DNA of 44,066 nucleotides from Myxococcaceae bacterium (lineage in GTDB: Bacteria > Myxococcota > Myxococcia > Myxococcales > Myxococcaceae). Positions within the stretch are counted from its first letter, which is position 1; each line of letters begins with the position of its first letter. The stretch covers positions 1 through 44,066 of the forward strand of contig SECN01000034.1 of assembly GCA_004173515.1 (NCBI GenBank). Reading direction: 5' to 3'. Below are positions 33,267 to 41,721 of this stretch, in pieces. A program made the translations under genes and the position numbers. The notes below the pieces were generated by a model. It worked only from the letters and a program-made list of their open reading frames with translations. It did no database searches and was not told the origin of the DNA.

Positions 33267-34760
33267 CTATTTCACGTCGGTGACCTGGAGCGAACCGATG
33301 AGGGGCGTGATCTCGGCGTTCCCCTCGTAGCCCACGGCGAAGTGCGTGGCGTCCGCGACGGGCTGGTTGAAGGTGGGATCCAACTGGGTCCACTCGCCCA
33401 CGTAGGCCTCCACCCACTCGTGCCAGTACAGCGCGGGCACGCCGTCGGAGTTCACCATGTAGATGACGCCGTCCACGCGCCGCGCGGGGATGCCGGACGC
33501 GCGCAGCATCGCCACCGTGAGCAGCGAGTGCTCCGTGCAGTCGCCCTTCTTCTGGCGCAGCACGTCCGTGGCCCGGTCCGCGCTGGCGCCGTAGTCCTTC
33601 TGCAGGTTGCTGTACACCCACGCGGACAGCATCCGCGCCGCCGTGTACGCGTCCTTCTCCTCCCGGATGATGCTCCTGGCCTGCGCGACGATGGCGGGCG
33701 CCTCGGACTCCACCGCGAGCGTGGACTTGAGGTTCTCCCCGCCGTCGGGGTCGGACACCGGCCGGGGCTTGCGGCCCTTGGGCGCGGGCGGCGCCGCCAT
33801 CAGCGTCACCTCCACGCGGCCGTCCGGCAGCGCCTTGTACTTCTGCCGGTACGTGTCCTGCTGGAACTTCGCCGGCAGGTTCTTCATCACCAGCGTCACC
33901 TGCCCGGGCACCTCGCGCGCCTTGGCCGGCAGCGGCTTGGGCAGCACCACGCGCGTTAGGCCGAACACCTCCACCAGGTCCATGCGCTTGGCCACGCTCT
34001 CCGACTCGGCGCGCGCCTGCATCGTCTGGCCGAAGTCCACGCGCACCATCTTCCCGTCCGTCGTCAGGAAGGCCGCCACCGGCACCTTCTCCTTGTCGGA
34101 CAGCGTGCTCACGCGCGCGAGCTTCACCTTCACGCCGCCCAGCACCTGCTCCTCCGGGGCCTCCACCGTCGTGACGGTGCGGTAGCCCTCCAGGTCGGTG
34201 CCGTCCAGCAGCACGCCCTCCACCTGCTTGCCGCGCAGCAGCGCGACGCGCGCCTGGTCCGCGTCCTCCACCGTCTCCCTGGGCGCGGGCATCGGCTTGA
34301 GCACCTCCTCCGGCTGGCCCGGGCGCTTGCGCACCACGCGCAGCCCGTCCGCCGTCACCGTGCCCACCAGCTCGTTGTCCCCGCCGTCTCCGCGCTGGCT
34401 GACGGTGAAGGACAGCAGGCGCCCACCGGGCTTCGCTTCGTAGACGCGCACCTCGCGGTGCACGCGCTCCGACACGCGCGTGCCCACCTGCGCCTTGAAG
34501 ATGAGCTCGTTGACGCTCTGCACCTTCCCGCCCGGCAGCGCCGTCAGGTCGGTGAAGAACCAGCCCACCTTCTTGTCCATCAGGTACAGGCCGAAGTACT
34601 CGCCGCCCTTGGGGCGCGGGGCCTTCAGCGCGTCGGAGAGCTCCTGCGCTTGGGGCGCGGCGGCCAAGGCCCAGGCCGGGGAGGGTGCCCCGGACAGCAG
34701 GGCGAGCAGGCTCAACAGTCCCAGACGGGTGCGTCGCATCGGTCGGTTCGTGGAAGGCAT
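33267..34760 (-). CDS. Secreted transglutaminase-like protein
   Basis: 497 residues. The signal peptide is Arg-rich followed by LGLLSLLALLSG, probably cut near ALA at 31-33. A long region of unknown fold (about 40-330) has the feel of a beta-rich 'lipoprotein-anchoring' or substrate-binding domain. The transglutaminase core is at about 370-470 with Cys408 (KKGDCTEHSLL), His447 (YWHEWVEAYV) and Asp461 (LDPTFNQ), a complete triad. Such exported enzymes are thought to cleave or form amide bonds in the envelope. A strong AGGAGGGGG ribosome site precedes the start. This is the third transglutaminase-type gene in the window and is not close to the other two in sequence. Confidence 0.86.
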   Translation of the reverse strand: MPSTNRPMRRTRLGLLSLLALLSGAPSPAWALAAAPQAQELSDALKAPRPKGGEYFGLYLMDKKVGWFFTDLTALPGGKVQSVNELIFKAQVGTRVSERVHREVRVYEAKPGGRLLSFTVSQRGDGGDNELVGTVTADGLRVVRKRPGQPEEVLKPMPAPRETVEDADQARVALLRGKQVEGVLLDGTDLEGYRTVTTVEAPEEQVLGGVKVKLARVSTLSDKEKVPVAAFLTTDGKMVRVDFGQTMQARAESESVAKRMDLVEVFGLTRVVLPKPLPAKAREVPGQVTLVMKNLPAKFQQDTYRQKYKALPDGRVEVTLMAAPPAPKGRKPRPVSDPDGGENLKSTLAVESEAPAIVAQARSIIREEKDAYTAARMLSAWVYSNLQKDYGASADRATDVLRQKKGDCTEHSLLTVAMLRASGIPARRVDGVIYMVNSDGVPALYWHEWVEAYVGEWTQLDPTFNQPVADATHFAVGYEGNAEITPLIGSLQVTDVK

Positions 34761-34824
34761 CTGCCCCCTCCTGACGGGGACCTGGGCGGCGTCTTCACGC
34801 CCAGGGGTGGTCCGGGACTGCTGA

Positions 34825-35298
34825 CTACAGGCGCTTGGTCAGGATGATGAGGTCGTCGCCCTGCTTGTAGAAATCCCGCAGGCGCGCCTCTTCCCCGTAC
34901 TTCATGGACGCGTAGAAGCCGCGCGTGGGGCCGTAGGCCTCCGTGGCGCTGGTCTCCACGCGGATGAGCCGCGCCTTGCGGCGGCGCAGGTCGCCCTCCA
35001 TGGAGGACACGAGCTGGGCGCCGATGCCCTGGCCGCGCACCTCCGGCGCCGAGGCGATCCAATACAGGTCGTGCGTGTGCTCCGTCATCGGCGTGGGGCC
35101 GTAACAGACGTAGCCCACGAGGCCGCCTTCCTGCCCGCGGTCCGCCACGAGGATGGTGTAGTCCCGGCTGCCCGCGGTGAGCGCGATGTCAACCAGCTCG
35201 ATGGCGCAGTCCTGCTCCTCCTGCGAGAAGGTTTCGATTCGCCGGATCAGCGCGGCGAGCGGCTCCCGGTCCTTTCTTTCGAGTGTGCGGATTTCCAT
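34825..35298 (-). CDS. GNAT N-acetyltransferase (overlapping partner of the ATP-grasp ligase)
   Basis: 157 residues of the GNAT fold: beta strand 'MEIRTLERKDREP', 'YVCYGPTPM', 'LYWIASAPEVRGQGIGAQLVSSME' (split across about 77-101; RGQGIG is the acetyl-CoA loop), and 'GFYASMKYGEEARLRDFY'. The start at 35298 lies inside the 3' end of the ligase gene and the two frames overlap by 110 bases on the same strand. GAG about six bases upstream serves as ribosome site. The ligase/GNAT pairing suggests the two modify the same amino-acid or dipeptide metabolite; that is inference. Substrate unknown. Confidence 0.86.
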   Translation of the reverse strand: MEIRTLERKDREPLAALIRRIETFSQEEQDCAIELVDIALTAGSRDYTILVADRGQEGGLVGYVCYGPTPMTEHTHDLYWIASAPEVRGQGIGAQLVSSMEGDLRRRKARLIRVETSATEAYGPTRGFYASMKYGEEARLRDFYKQGDDLIILTKRL

Positions 35299-36289
35299 GG
35301 GCTCTTTCGAGAGCGACCTCCACCAGCCGTGAGGCCAGGGTCGCGTAGTCCATCCCAGCGGCTTGCGCCGCCTTCGCGAACCCCGCGCCCGGGTGAAGGT
35401 CGCAGTTGGGGTTGATGTCGATGACGTACGGCACACCCTCGGGCGACACCCGAAGGTCCACGCGTCCATAGTCCTGGCAGTCCAACGCTGCAAATGCTTC
35501 CAGCGCGGTCTGGACGCAACGGGCTTCCTGCACTGCGTCGAGCTTGCACGGCCCGGAGGTCGAATCCCGGTACTCCGGCGACTCCACCTCCCACTTGGCC
35601 CGGTACGACACGATGTTCGGACGGTTGTCGAACGCGTGGCCGAAGTGGATCTCCGTCAGGGGCAGCGCCTGTCGCGGGCTGTTGCCCAAGAGCGGCACGT
35701 ACACCTCGCGGCCCGGGATGTACTGCTCCACCAGCGCGGGCTGGTGGAAGGTCTTGAGCACCGCCTCGCACGCACGCACCAGCGCGGAGCGCTCCGTCAC
35801 CACCGAGTCGAAGTCCATGCCCACGCTCGCATCCTCGCGGGCGGGCTTCACGATGAGGGGCCAGGGCAGGTCCACCGCCAGGGCGTCCTCCCGCCGGCGC
35901 ACCACGAAGGACGCGGGGGTGGAGACGCCGTTGGCGCGAAGCAGCTCCTTCGCCTTGGGCTTGTGCAGCGCCAGCCCCAGCGACAGGGCGGACGAGCCGG
36001 TGTACGGCAGGCCCAGCGCGTCCAGCAGGCACGGGACGGCCATCTCCCCGCGGCTGTCGGCGGCCAGCGACTCGCAGAGGTTCACCACGAGGTCGGGCTG
36101 GAGGAAGCGCAGGGACTCCACGAAGTCCAGCCGGTCGCCTTCGATGGCGAGCGGCTCGGCGTGGACGCCGTCCCGGCTGAGCGCGTGGGCCAGGCTTTCG
36201 GCCACCCGGACCACGTCCTCGCGGGCTTCTCGCCCCGGGTCCTCTTCAAGCAGCTCGTGGTCGCGATTGTGCAGCAGGATGATGTGCAT
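35189..36289 (-). CDS. D-alanine-D-alanine-ligase-like ATP-grasp enzyme
   Basis: 366 residues. Typical ligase features are DLVVNLCESLAADSRGE (66-82), GLPYTGSSALSLGLALHK (93-110), PLIVKPAREDASVG (144-157, nucleotide-binding Lys148), and DINPNCDLHPG (291-301, metal-binding Asn). It forms a peptide-like bond between two amino or carboxyl substrates with ATP, but it need not make D-Ala-D-Ala: length and sequence are of the side branch often paired with acetyltransferases. The start ATG at 36289 has no strong ribosome site; longer in-frame extension would run into the divergent HD gene and is rejected. The last ~37 residues overlap the GNAT gene and are Arg/Gly/Ala-rich. Confidence 0.85.
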   Translation of the reverse strand: MHIILLHNRDHELLEEDPGREAREDVVRVAESLAHALSRDGVHAEPLAIEGDRLDFVESLRFLQPDLVVNLCESLAADSRGEMAVPCLLDALGLPYTGSSALSLGLALHKPKAKELLRANGVSTPASFVVRRREDALAVDLPWPLIVKPAREDASVGMDFDSVVTERSALVRACEAVLKTFHQPALVEQYIPGREVYVPLLGNSPRQALPLTEIHFGHAFDNRPNIVSYRAKWEVESPEYRDSTSGPCKLDAVQEARCVQTALEAFAALDCQDYGRVDLRVSPEGVPYVIDINPNCDLHPGAGFAKAAQAAGMDYATLASRLVEVALERAHGNPHTRKKGPGAARRADPANRNLLAGGAGLRHRAG

Positions 36290-36464
36290 TCGGAGTGGCC
36301 GAAGGGTTAGCACGTCCCCAGGGACCTTCCCAGCTTGAGGCACGGTGGCTGGTTGGCCCCTCACAGGGCTACCGCCCGCCAGGGTCTGCGGTACGGTAGG
36401 TGACCTCCAAGGTGGGCGACCGCCTGGAGGAGGTCCGGGATTCCCGAAGCCCGGCAAGGACGAC
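36290..36464. promoter_or_regulatory. Divergent gap between the ligase gene and the HD gene
   Basis: A 175-base gap with both promoters. The purine-rich AAGGA just before 36465 is the HD gene's ribosome site. No palindrome or clear hexamer pair seen. Confidence 0.35.
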
Positions 36465-37581
36465 ATGCGGATTCGCGACCCCATCCACGGCGTCATCCCG
36501 GTGAGCGACCCGGAGAAGGCCGTCATCGACAGTCGCTTCTACCAGCGCCTGCGCTACGTGCGGCAGCTGGGCTTCGGCGACCTGGCCTTCCCGGGCGCCA
36601 CCCACACCCGCCACGCCCACAGCCTGGGCGCCATGTTCGTGGCGTCCCGCGTGTTCGCCGCCGTCGCCAGCCGGTCCGACCTGCCGGACGATGTGCGTGA
36701 ACATTTCTGCGAAGCCGTGCGATTGGCGGTGCTGTGTCATGACCTGGGGCACATGCCGCTGTCGCACGCGTCGGAGCGCATCGCGCCCCGGCGGTCGCTG
36801 CTGCGGTTGCCCGGCTGGCTGGATTCGGTGGCGGAAGGGGAGCAGGCGAACCACGAGGACTTCACCGCCAAGCTCATCCTGGACAGCTCGCTGACGGAGG
36901 TCATCCAGCGCGAGTTCGGCCCCCGGGGCATCACCCCCATGGCGACGGTGGCGCTCATCTCCGGGGCGAAGCCGCCCAGGGACCCGGGCTTCACGTACAA
37001 GGGCGTGGACTGGACGCCGCTCTTGCGCGCCATCGTCTCCGGGGAGCTGGACGCGGACCGGATGGACTACCTGCTGCGCGACTCGTTCTACACGGGCGTG
37101 AACTACGGCCGGTACGACATGGATTGGATCGTCTCCAACCTGCGAGATCCCCGCCGACCCGGAGGCCTTCCTGCTCTGTGACGACGCGGCGCTCTGGTAC
37201 ACGCTGCGCCGCTCGAAGAACCGGTGGGCGGAGCGCATCAGCCGCCGTCAGGGCTTCAAGCTGCTGGCGCAGTTCACCGAACGCGACACGGGCTACGACC
37301 TGGAGGTGCTCAACAGCGCGCTCACCAGCGAGGGCTTCGAGCACTACACCGTCCAGTCCAAGGGCGCGCTCAGCAAGTACGTGGGCTCCGCCGGGGGCAA
37401 CCCGGGGCTGTACATCCTGGACGTGTCCACGGGCCGGCTCACGGAGGTGGCGCGGTACACGCCGCTGTACCAGCGCTACAGTGGCGCGGTGCGACTGACG
37501 CGGCTGTATGTCCGGCCGGACCAGGCGGAGCGGGCGCGCGAGATGATGGGCCGGCTGCTCGGCCAGACGACGCAGTCCTGA
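36465..37581 (+). pseudogene. HD-domain phosphohydrolase (dNTPase-like), broken by internal deletion/frameshift
   Basis: The first 226 codons are a normal HD-domain protein: 'FPGATHTRHAHSLGAMFVA' (42-60), CHDLGHMPLSHASE (91-104, catalytic His-Asp), and 'DADRMDYLLRDSFYTGV' (196-212). At about 37143 the frame fails: it continues only 12 codons to a stop at 37181, while the next frame, from 37144, reads EIPADPEAFLLCDDAALW and goes on for 145 residues to the stop at 37581, ending ...RLLGQTTQS. The second part is clearly the same protein's C-terminal half. As I recall the family, several dozen residues normally lie between DWIVSNL and this segment, so bases were probably deleted, not only shifted. 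It may be a real null allele or an assembly error. AAGGA precedes the start; 14 bases separate it from the Nudix/MBL gene. Confidence 0.72.
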
Positions 37582-37595
37582 AGGATGGTGCAACC

Positions 37596-39128
37596 ATGAG
37601 CGAGCCGCTCCCCGGCATGGGCCTCTTCGCGCCCTACACCCCCGTCGAACCCCGGGCCTCCTCGGTGGTCATCCTCTACCGCCGCGCGCGCGATGGCGTG
37701 GGCGTGGAGGTGTTCTGGGTGAAGCGGGAGCGGGCGCTGGCCTTCGCCGGAGGCTTCTACGCGTTCCCCGGGGGCAAGCTGGACCGCGACGACGCGGACG
37801 TGCCCGTGCAGGGCGCGCAGGGCGAAGAGGCCGCGCTGCGGTCGGCGGCGGCGCGCGAATTGTTCGAGGAGGCGGGCGTGCTGGTGGCGGAGGGCGCGCG
37901 GGCCCTTTCTCCGGAGGCCCTGGCGGAGGGGCGCACGGCGCTGCTCGCGGGGACGGTGAAGTGGAGCGCGTGGCTTGCGGGCCATGCGATGGCCCTTCGC
38001 GCGGAGGACCTGAAGGCCGCGGGCCGGTGGATCACCCCGCCCTCGGTGCCGGTGCGCTTCGACACGCGCTTCTACCTGGTGGAGATGCCGGAGACCGCGA
38101 CCGCGAGCATCGTCCCTGGCGAGCTGTCCGAGGGCGCGTGGATCCGCCCGGAGGACGCGCTGTCGCGCTGGAGTGACGGCACGGCGCTGTTGCACCCTCC
38201 CGCGCAGCACGCGTTGCAGGTGCTGTCGGAGTTCAAGGACGAAGCGGACGCTCGCGCGCGACTGAACACGCCGCCGTACTGCCCGGGCTACGTGGCCCAG
38301 CGCATCGAGTTCCAGCGCGGCGTGCGCGTGGTGGCGCTGGAGACGCCCACGCTGCCGCCCGCGACGCACACCAACGCGTACGTGCTGGGCACGGGCGACC
38401 TGCTCATCGTGGATCCGGGTTCCTCCGACGTGAAGCAGTACGCGAAGCTGCTGTCGCTGGTGTCCAGCCTGAAGGCGGAGGGGATGCGGCCGGTGGCGGT
38501 GGTGCTCACCCACCACCACGGCGACCACGTGGGCGGGGCGCTCGCGGTGAAGGAGCGGCTGGGGATTCCGCTCTGGTGCCATGCGCGCACGGCGGACCGG
38601 CTGGACTTCCAGGCGGAGCGGCTGCTGGAGGACGGCGAGGTGCTGGAGCTGGGCGGCCCGCTGCCGCAGCGCTGGCGCGTGTTGCACACGCCGGGGCACG
38701 CGCAGGGGCACGTGTGCCTGGTGGACTCGCGCAGCAGGGCGGCGGTGGTGGGGGACATGGTGGCCAGCGTGGGCTCCATCGTCATCGACCCGCCCGAGGG
38801 CAACATGGTGGACTACCTCGCGCAGCTCAGGAGGCTGCGCGACTGGCCCGTCACCACGCTGTACCCCGCGCACGGCGCGCCGGTGCCGGACGGTCCGGGC
38901 AAGCTGGACGAGTACCTGCGCCACCGCGCCCAGCGCGAGGCCATCATCCTGGAGGCGGTGCCCTCGACGGGCGCCACGCTGGCGGAGGTGGTGGCGACGG
39001 CCTACGCGGACACGCCGCCGCTGCTGCACCCGGTGGCGGAGCGCAGCGCCCTGGCCACGTTGGAAAAGCTGGTGGCGGAGGGCCGCGTGCGCGAGGAGTC
39101 CTTCAGCTGGTTCCGCGTGGGGGCCTAG
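37596..39128 (+). CDS. Nudix hydrolase fused to a metallo-beta-lactamase-fold hydrolase
   Basis: 510 residues in two enzymes. Residues 20-215 are a Nudix domain: FPGGKLDRDD (57-66) then, after an insertion, SAAARELFEEAGVLV (83-97), the RExxEExG box for metal binding. Residues 235-510 are a metallo-beta-lactamase fold of the LACTB2/glyoxalase-II-like group: TNAYVLGTGDLLIVDPGS, THHHGDHVGG (305-314) with His306, His308, Asp310 and His311, and 'VLHTPGHAQGHVCL'. The pairing suggests removal of a nucleotide-linked or CoA-like toxic metabolite followed by ester/thioester or phosphodiester cleavage; the substrate is unknown. Such fusions are known in myxobacteria. AAGGATGG precedes the start. Its TAG overlaps the stop of the opposite gene (CTAG at 39125-39128). 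Confidence 0.88.
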   Translation: MSEPLPGMGLFAPYTPVEPRASSVVILYRRARDGVGVEVFWVKRERALAFAGGFYAFPGGKLDRDDADVPVQGAQGEEAALRSAAARELFEEAGVLVAEGARALSPEALAEGRTALLAGTVKWSAWLAGHAMALRAEDLKAAGRWITPPSVPVRFDTRFYLVEMPETATASIVPGELSEGAWIRPEDALSRWSDGTALLHPPAQHALQVLSEFKDEADARARLNTPPYCPGYVAQRIEFQRGVRVVALETPTLPPATHTNAYVLGTGDLLIVDPGSSDVKQYAKLLSLVSSLKAEGMRPVAVVLTHHHGDHVGGALAVKERLGIPLWCHARTADRLDFQAERLLEDGEVLELGGPLPQRWRVLHTPGHAQGHVCLVDSRSRAAVVGDMVASVGSIVIDPPEGNMVDYLAQLRRLRDWPVTTLYPAHGAPVPDGPGKLDEYLRHRAQREAIILEAVPSTGATLAEVVATAYADTPPLLHPVAERSALATLEKLVAEGRVREESFSWFRVGA

Positions 39129-39801
39129 AAGCTGCCCAGCAGGCCCAGGTGCGGGCCCTTCGCGCCGTAGGTGGCCACGGGCATCAGCGTCACGCCCTGG
39201 GAGCGGGATTGTCGTGACGCCTCCTCCACGCGCAGGGCGCTGCTGTGCGTCAGCTCGTAGCCCACGCTCGCGCCCACCACCGGGAGGATGAAGAGCGCGG
39301 CGTTCACGGCGGGAGGCGCGTCGGCGCCGCCGCTGTTCACCAGCGAGATGCCCAGCAGCCCGCGTACGTGCCCACCGGGATGCCGATGAGCGCCCCGGCC
39401 GCTGCTCCCGCGACGGCCATCACCAGGCACTCGTCACACCCCACCGTGGCGGAGCCCAGCAGGTAGCCGAAGGAGCCCAGCACCGTGGCGCCCACGACGC
39501 CCCCCGTCGCGCCGCCCAGCACCTCCACCGCCACGCGCGGCACGGGGTCCTTGGACGGCGGGGGGCGCGTGTCCGGCAGGGCCCCGGCGGTGACGGAGGG
39601 GCGCGAACCGGAGGGCTCATCCCCCCGGGCATCGAGGTCCGGCGGCGGCGGTACGTCCTCCTCCGCCGCGCCCACCAGGGGGGGCGGCGTGAGGCTCCCG
39701 GTGGGAGCCGTGGCCGGCTCGGCGGGGGCCTCCTGGGCGGAGGCCAGGCCCGACACGAGCAGCAGGGCGAGGAGTGGGAACGGACGGGAGCGCTTCACCA
39801 C
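39125..39801 (-). pseudogene. Small exported protein with a glycine-rich hydrophobic region, interrupted by a one-base frameshift
   Basis: Read from GTG at 39801 (or 39798), there is a signal peptide (KRSRPFPLLALLLVSGLASAQ), a Pro-rich acidic stretch, then Gly/Ala-rich hydrophobic helices (VVGATVLGSFGYLLGSA, VAGAAAGALIGIPVG) reminiscent of glycine-zipper membrane segments. Near 39360 the frame reads PVGTYAG then CWASRW and stops, but one base along it continues LLGISLVNSGG to YGAKGPHLGLLGSF and a stop at 39125, which restores a sensible protein of about 225 residues. A missing G or C in the GCGGGCTGC run is the simplest cause. Either a sequencing/assembly slip or a young pseudogene. No family recognised; the final stop shares its bases with the convergent Nudix/MBL gene. 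Confidence 0.66.
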
Positions 39802-39809
39802 GTTCCACG

Positions 39810-41690
39810 CTACCGCAAGGGCGGCGGCTGCGTCGCCCCGTCCCCGGAACCGCCCGCCTCCACGCGCGTCCGACGGCGCACGGCCCGGTAGACCAGCGGC
39901 GCCACCGCCAGCAACGCCTGCGGCACCAACGACAGCGCGTCCGGGTACAGGCCCAGCATGTCCACGGTGAAGAAGCGCACCGGCACCAGCGGCAGCGCGC
40001 CCACCTCCTGCAACGAATGGATGCCCTTGCCCAGCAGCATCACCGCCGTCACCACCAGCACCACCGTGGAGAGGTTGAAGAGCGTCTTCATGGGCAGCCG
40101 GTAGCCCATGCGGTTGATGAAGAGCACCAGCACCGCCAGCGCCACGAGGCCGCCCACCACGCCCCACGCCACGCCCGCCGCGGAGTCCACCGCGAGCCCT
40201 TGCAGGAAGATGGCCGTCTCGAAGCTCTCGCGCAGCACGGACGTGAAGGCGATGGCGAACAGGCCGAAGGTGCTGCCCCGGCCCAGCGCGCCTTGCATGC
40301 GCTGGCGCAGCTCCCCCATGAACTGGCTCACGTTGGCGCGCGCGTTGAGCCACAGCGCCGCGTACAGCAGCATGCCCACGGCGACGAGCGCCGTGACGCC
40401 CTCCATCCACTCGCGCTGGGCGCCGGCCAGCAGCTTGCGTCCCAGCACGTACGCCAGCGCGCCGACGATGAGCGCGGACACCCAGCCCGCGTGCACCACG
40501 CGCACCTGGTCCAGGGCCTTCATCTTCTTGAGCGCCGCCAGCAGCGCCGTGACGATGATGGTCGCCTCGAAGCCCTCGCGCAGCAGGATGAGCAGCGTGA
40601 GCCACGCCACCGACAGCATGTCCGTCGTGCTCCCGGTCGCCTTGCGCGCCTGGTCGAGCAGCGACAGCAGCTCCCGCCCCTCGTCCTGGACATGCGGGCT
40701 CTTGCGCTCGGCGGCGAGCCGCGCCTGGAGGAAGGCTTCCTCCAGTTTCTGGGTGAGGACGGGGTCTCTTCCGCGCAGCTTGGGCTCCACCGGCTCCAGG
40801 CCGTTGAGGTACGCGTCCAGCAGCTCCGTCTTCGCGCTGGCGTAGTCGCCCGCGGCGGCCATGCGCATCGCGTTGCCCACCGACTGCCGCGCGGCGAGCA
40901 GGGACTTCTCCTCGTCCTCGTCGGGCATGTTCCGGCGCAGGCACGCGACCTTGTCCGCGCCGTACTCCTTCGCGAGCTGCGCGTCGGTGGTGGTGGCCAG
41001 CCGCTCCATGGAGGCGCGCGGCGGCTCGCCCTGGCACGGCGGCTGGCGCAGCGTGAAGACGAAGAAGGCGAGCGACCAGCGGTCGTCCTCGGAGAGGGTG
41101 GGGTAGGCCGGCATCGCGGTGCCGGGCACGCCGAAGCTGGTGGTGTTGAACGCCTTGTAGGGCGTCAGGCCGTCCTCCATCAGCTCCGGGTCCTGGAAGT
41201 TCGCCGGCGCGGGCTCCATGTTCGCCGCGATGGCCACCGCCGCCTTGCCGTCCACGCCGTGGCAGGCCGAGCAGTTCGCCTGGAACAGCTTCGCGCCATG
41301 CTCCAGGTCCGGCGCCTTGCGAGGACTGCGAGCCAGGCCCCCCGCCAGCACCAGGCGCTCCACCAGCTCACCGCAGTCGCGGCTCACGCCCTCGGGGTCG
41401 ATGGACTGGTCCACGCGCGCCTGGATGGCCTGCACCTGGGGCACGAAGGTGGCCGCCGCCGGGCCCAGGTCCTTCGCCGCGTCCAGCGCCTCCGCCGCGA
41501 AGCTCTTCTGCTCCGTCAGCTCGAACTCGGAGCGCGACGACACCGCCGCCGGGTAGTCCGCCTGGAGGTACTGGAGGATGCCCACCAGCCGGTGCCAGGT
41601 GCGCCCCTCGTCGGACGCGGGCGCTTCGGCCCGGACGGAGGAGGACAGCGCGAGCAGCAGGCACAACGTGACGGAGGCGGCGCGATTCAC
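39810..41690 (-). CDS. Cytochrome c fused to an FTR1-family iron permease
   Basis: 626 residues. Signal peptide, then a periplasmic part with a cytochrome c domain: CSACHG (140-145, heme-binding) and axial Met193 in GTAMPAYP. An unassigned helical region (about 225-355) follows. From about 360 there are seven membrane helices of the FTR1/EfeU type with the two REGxE ferric-ion motifs, REGFE (371-375) and RESFE (487-491). The fused heme domain would handle oxidation state next to the permease. The start is GTG; the ribosome site is weak (GAAG). A Fur-box-like palindrome 38 bases upstream implies repression by iron. The neighbour at 39.1-39.8 kb starts nine bases after it on the same strand and may be co-transcribed. 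Confidence 0.9.
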   Translation of the reverse strand: MNRAASVTLCLLLALSSSVRAEAPASDEGRTWHRLVGILQYLQADYPAAVSSRSEFELTEQKSFAAEALDAAKDLGPAAATFVPQVQAIQARVDQSIDPEGVSRDCGELVERLVLAGGLARSPRKAPDLEHGAKLFQANCSACHGVDGKAAVAIAANMEPAPANFQDPELMEDGLTPYKAFNTTSFGVPGTAMPAYPTLSEDDRWSLAFFVFTLRQPPCQGEPPRASMERLATTTDAQLAKEYGADKVACLRRNMPDEDEEKSLLAARQSVGNAMRMAAAGDYASAKTELLDAYLNGLEPVEPKLRGRDPVLTQKLEEAFLQARLAAERKSPHVQDEGRELLSLLDQARKATGSTTDMLSVAWLTLLILLREGFEATIIVTALLAALKKMKALDQVRVVHAGWVSALIVGALAYVLGRKLLAGAQREWMEGVTALVAVGMLLYAALWLNARANVSQFMGELRQRMQGALGRGSTFGLFAIAFTSVLRESFETAIFLQGLAVDSAAGVAWGVVGGLVALAVLVLFINRMGYRLPMKTLFNLSTVVLVVTAVMLLGKGIHSLQEVGALPLVPVRFFTVDMLGLYPDALSLVPQALLAVAPLVYRAVRRRTRVEAGGSGDGATQPPPLR

Positions 41691-41721
41691 GTCCGACTTC
41701 TACCAACGCCCCCCCGGGCAT

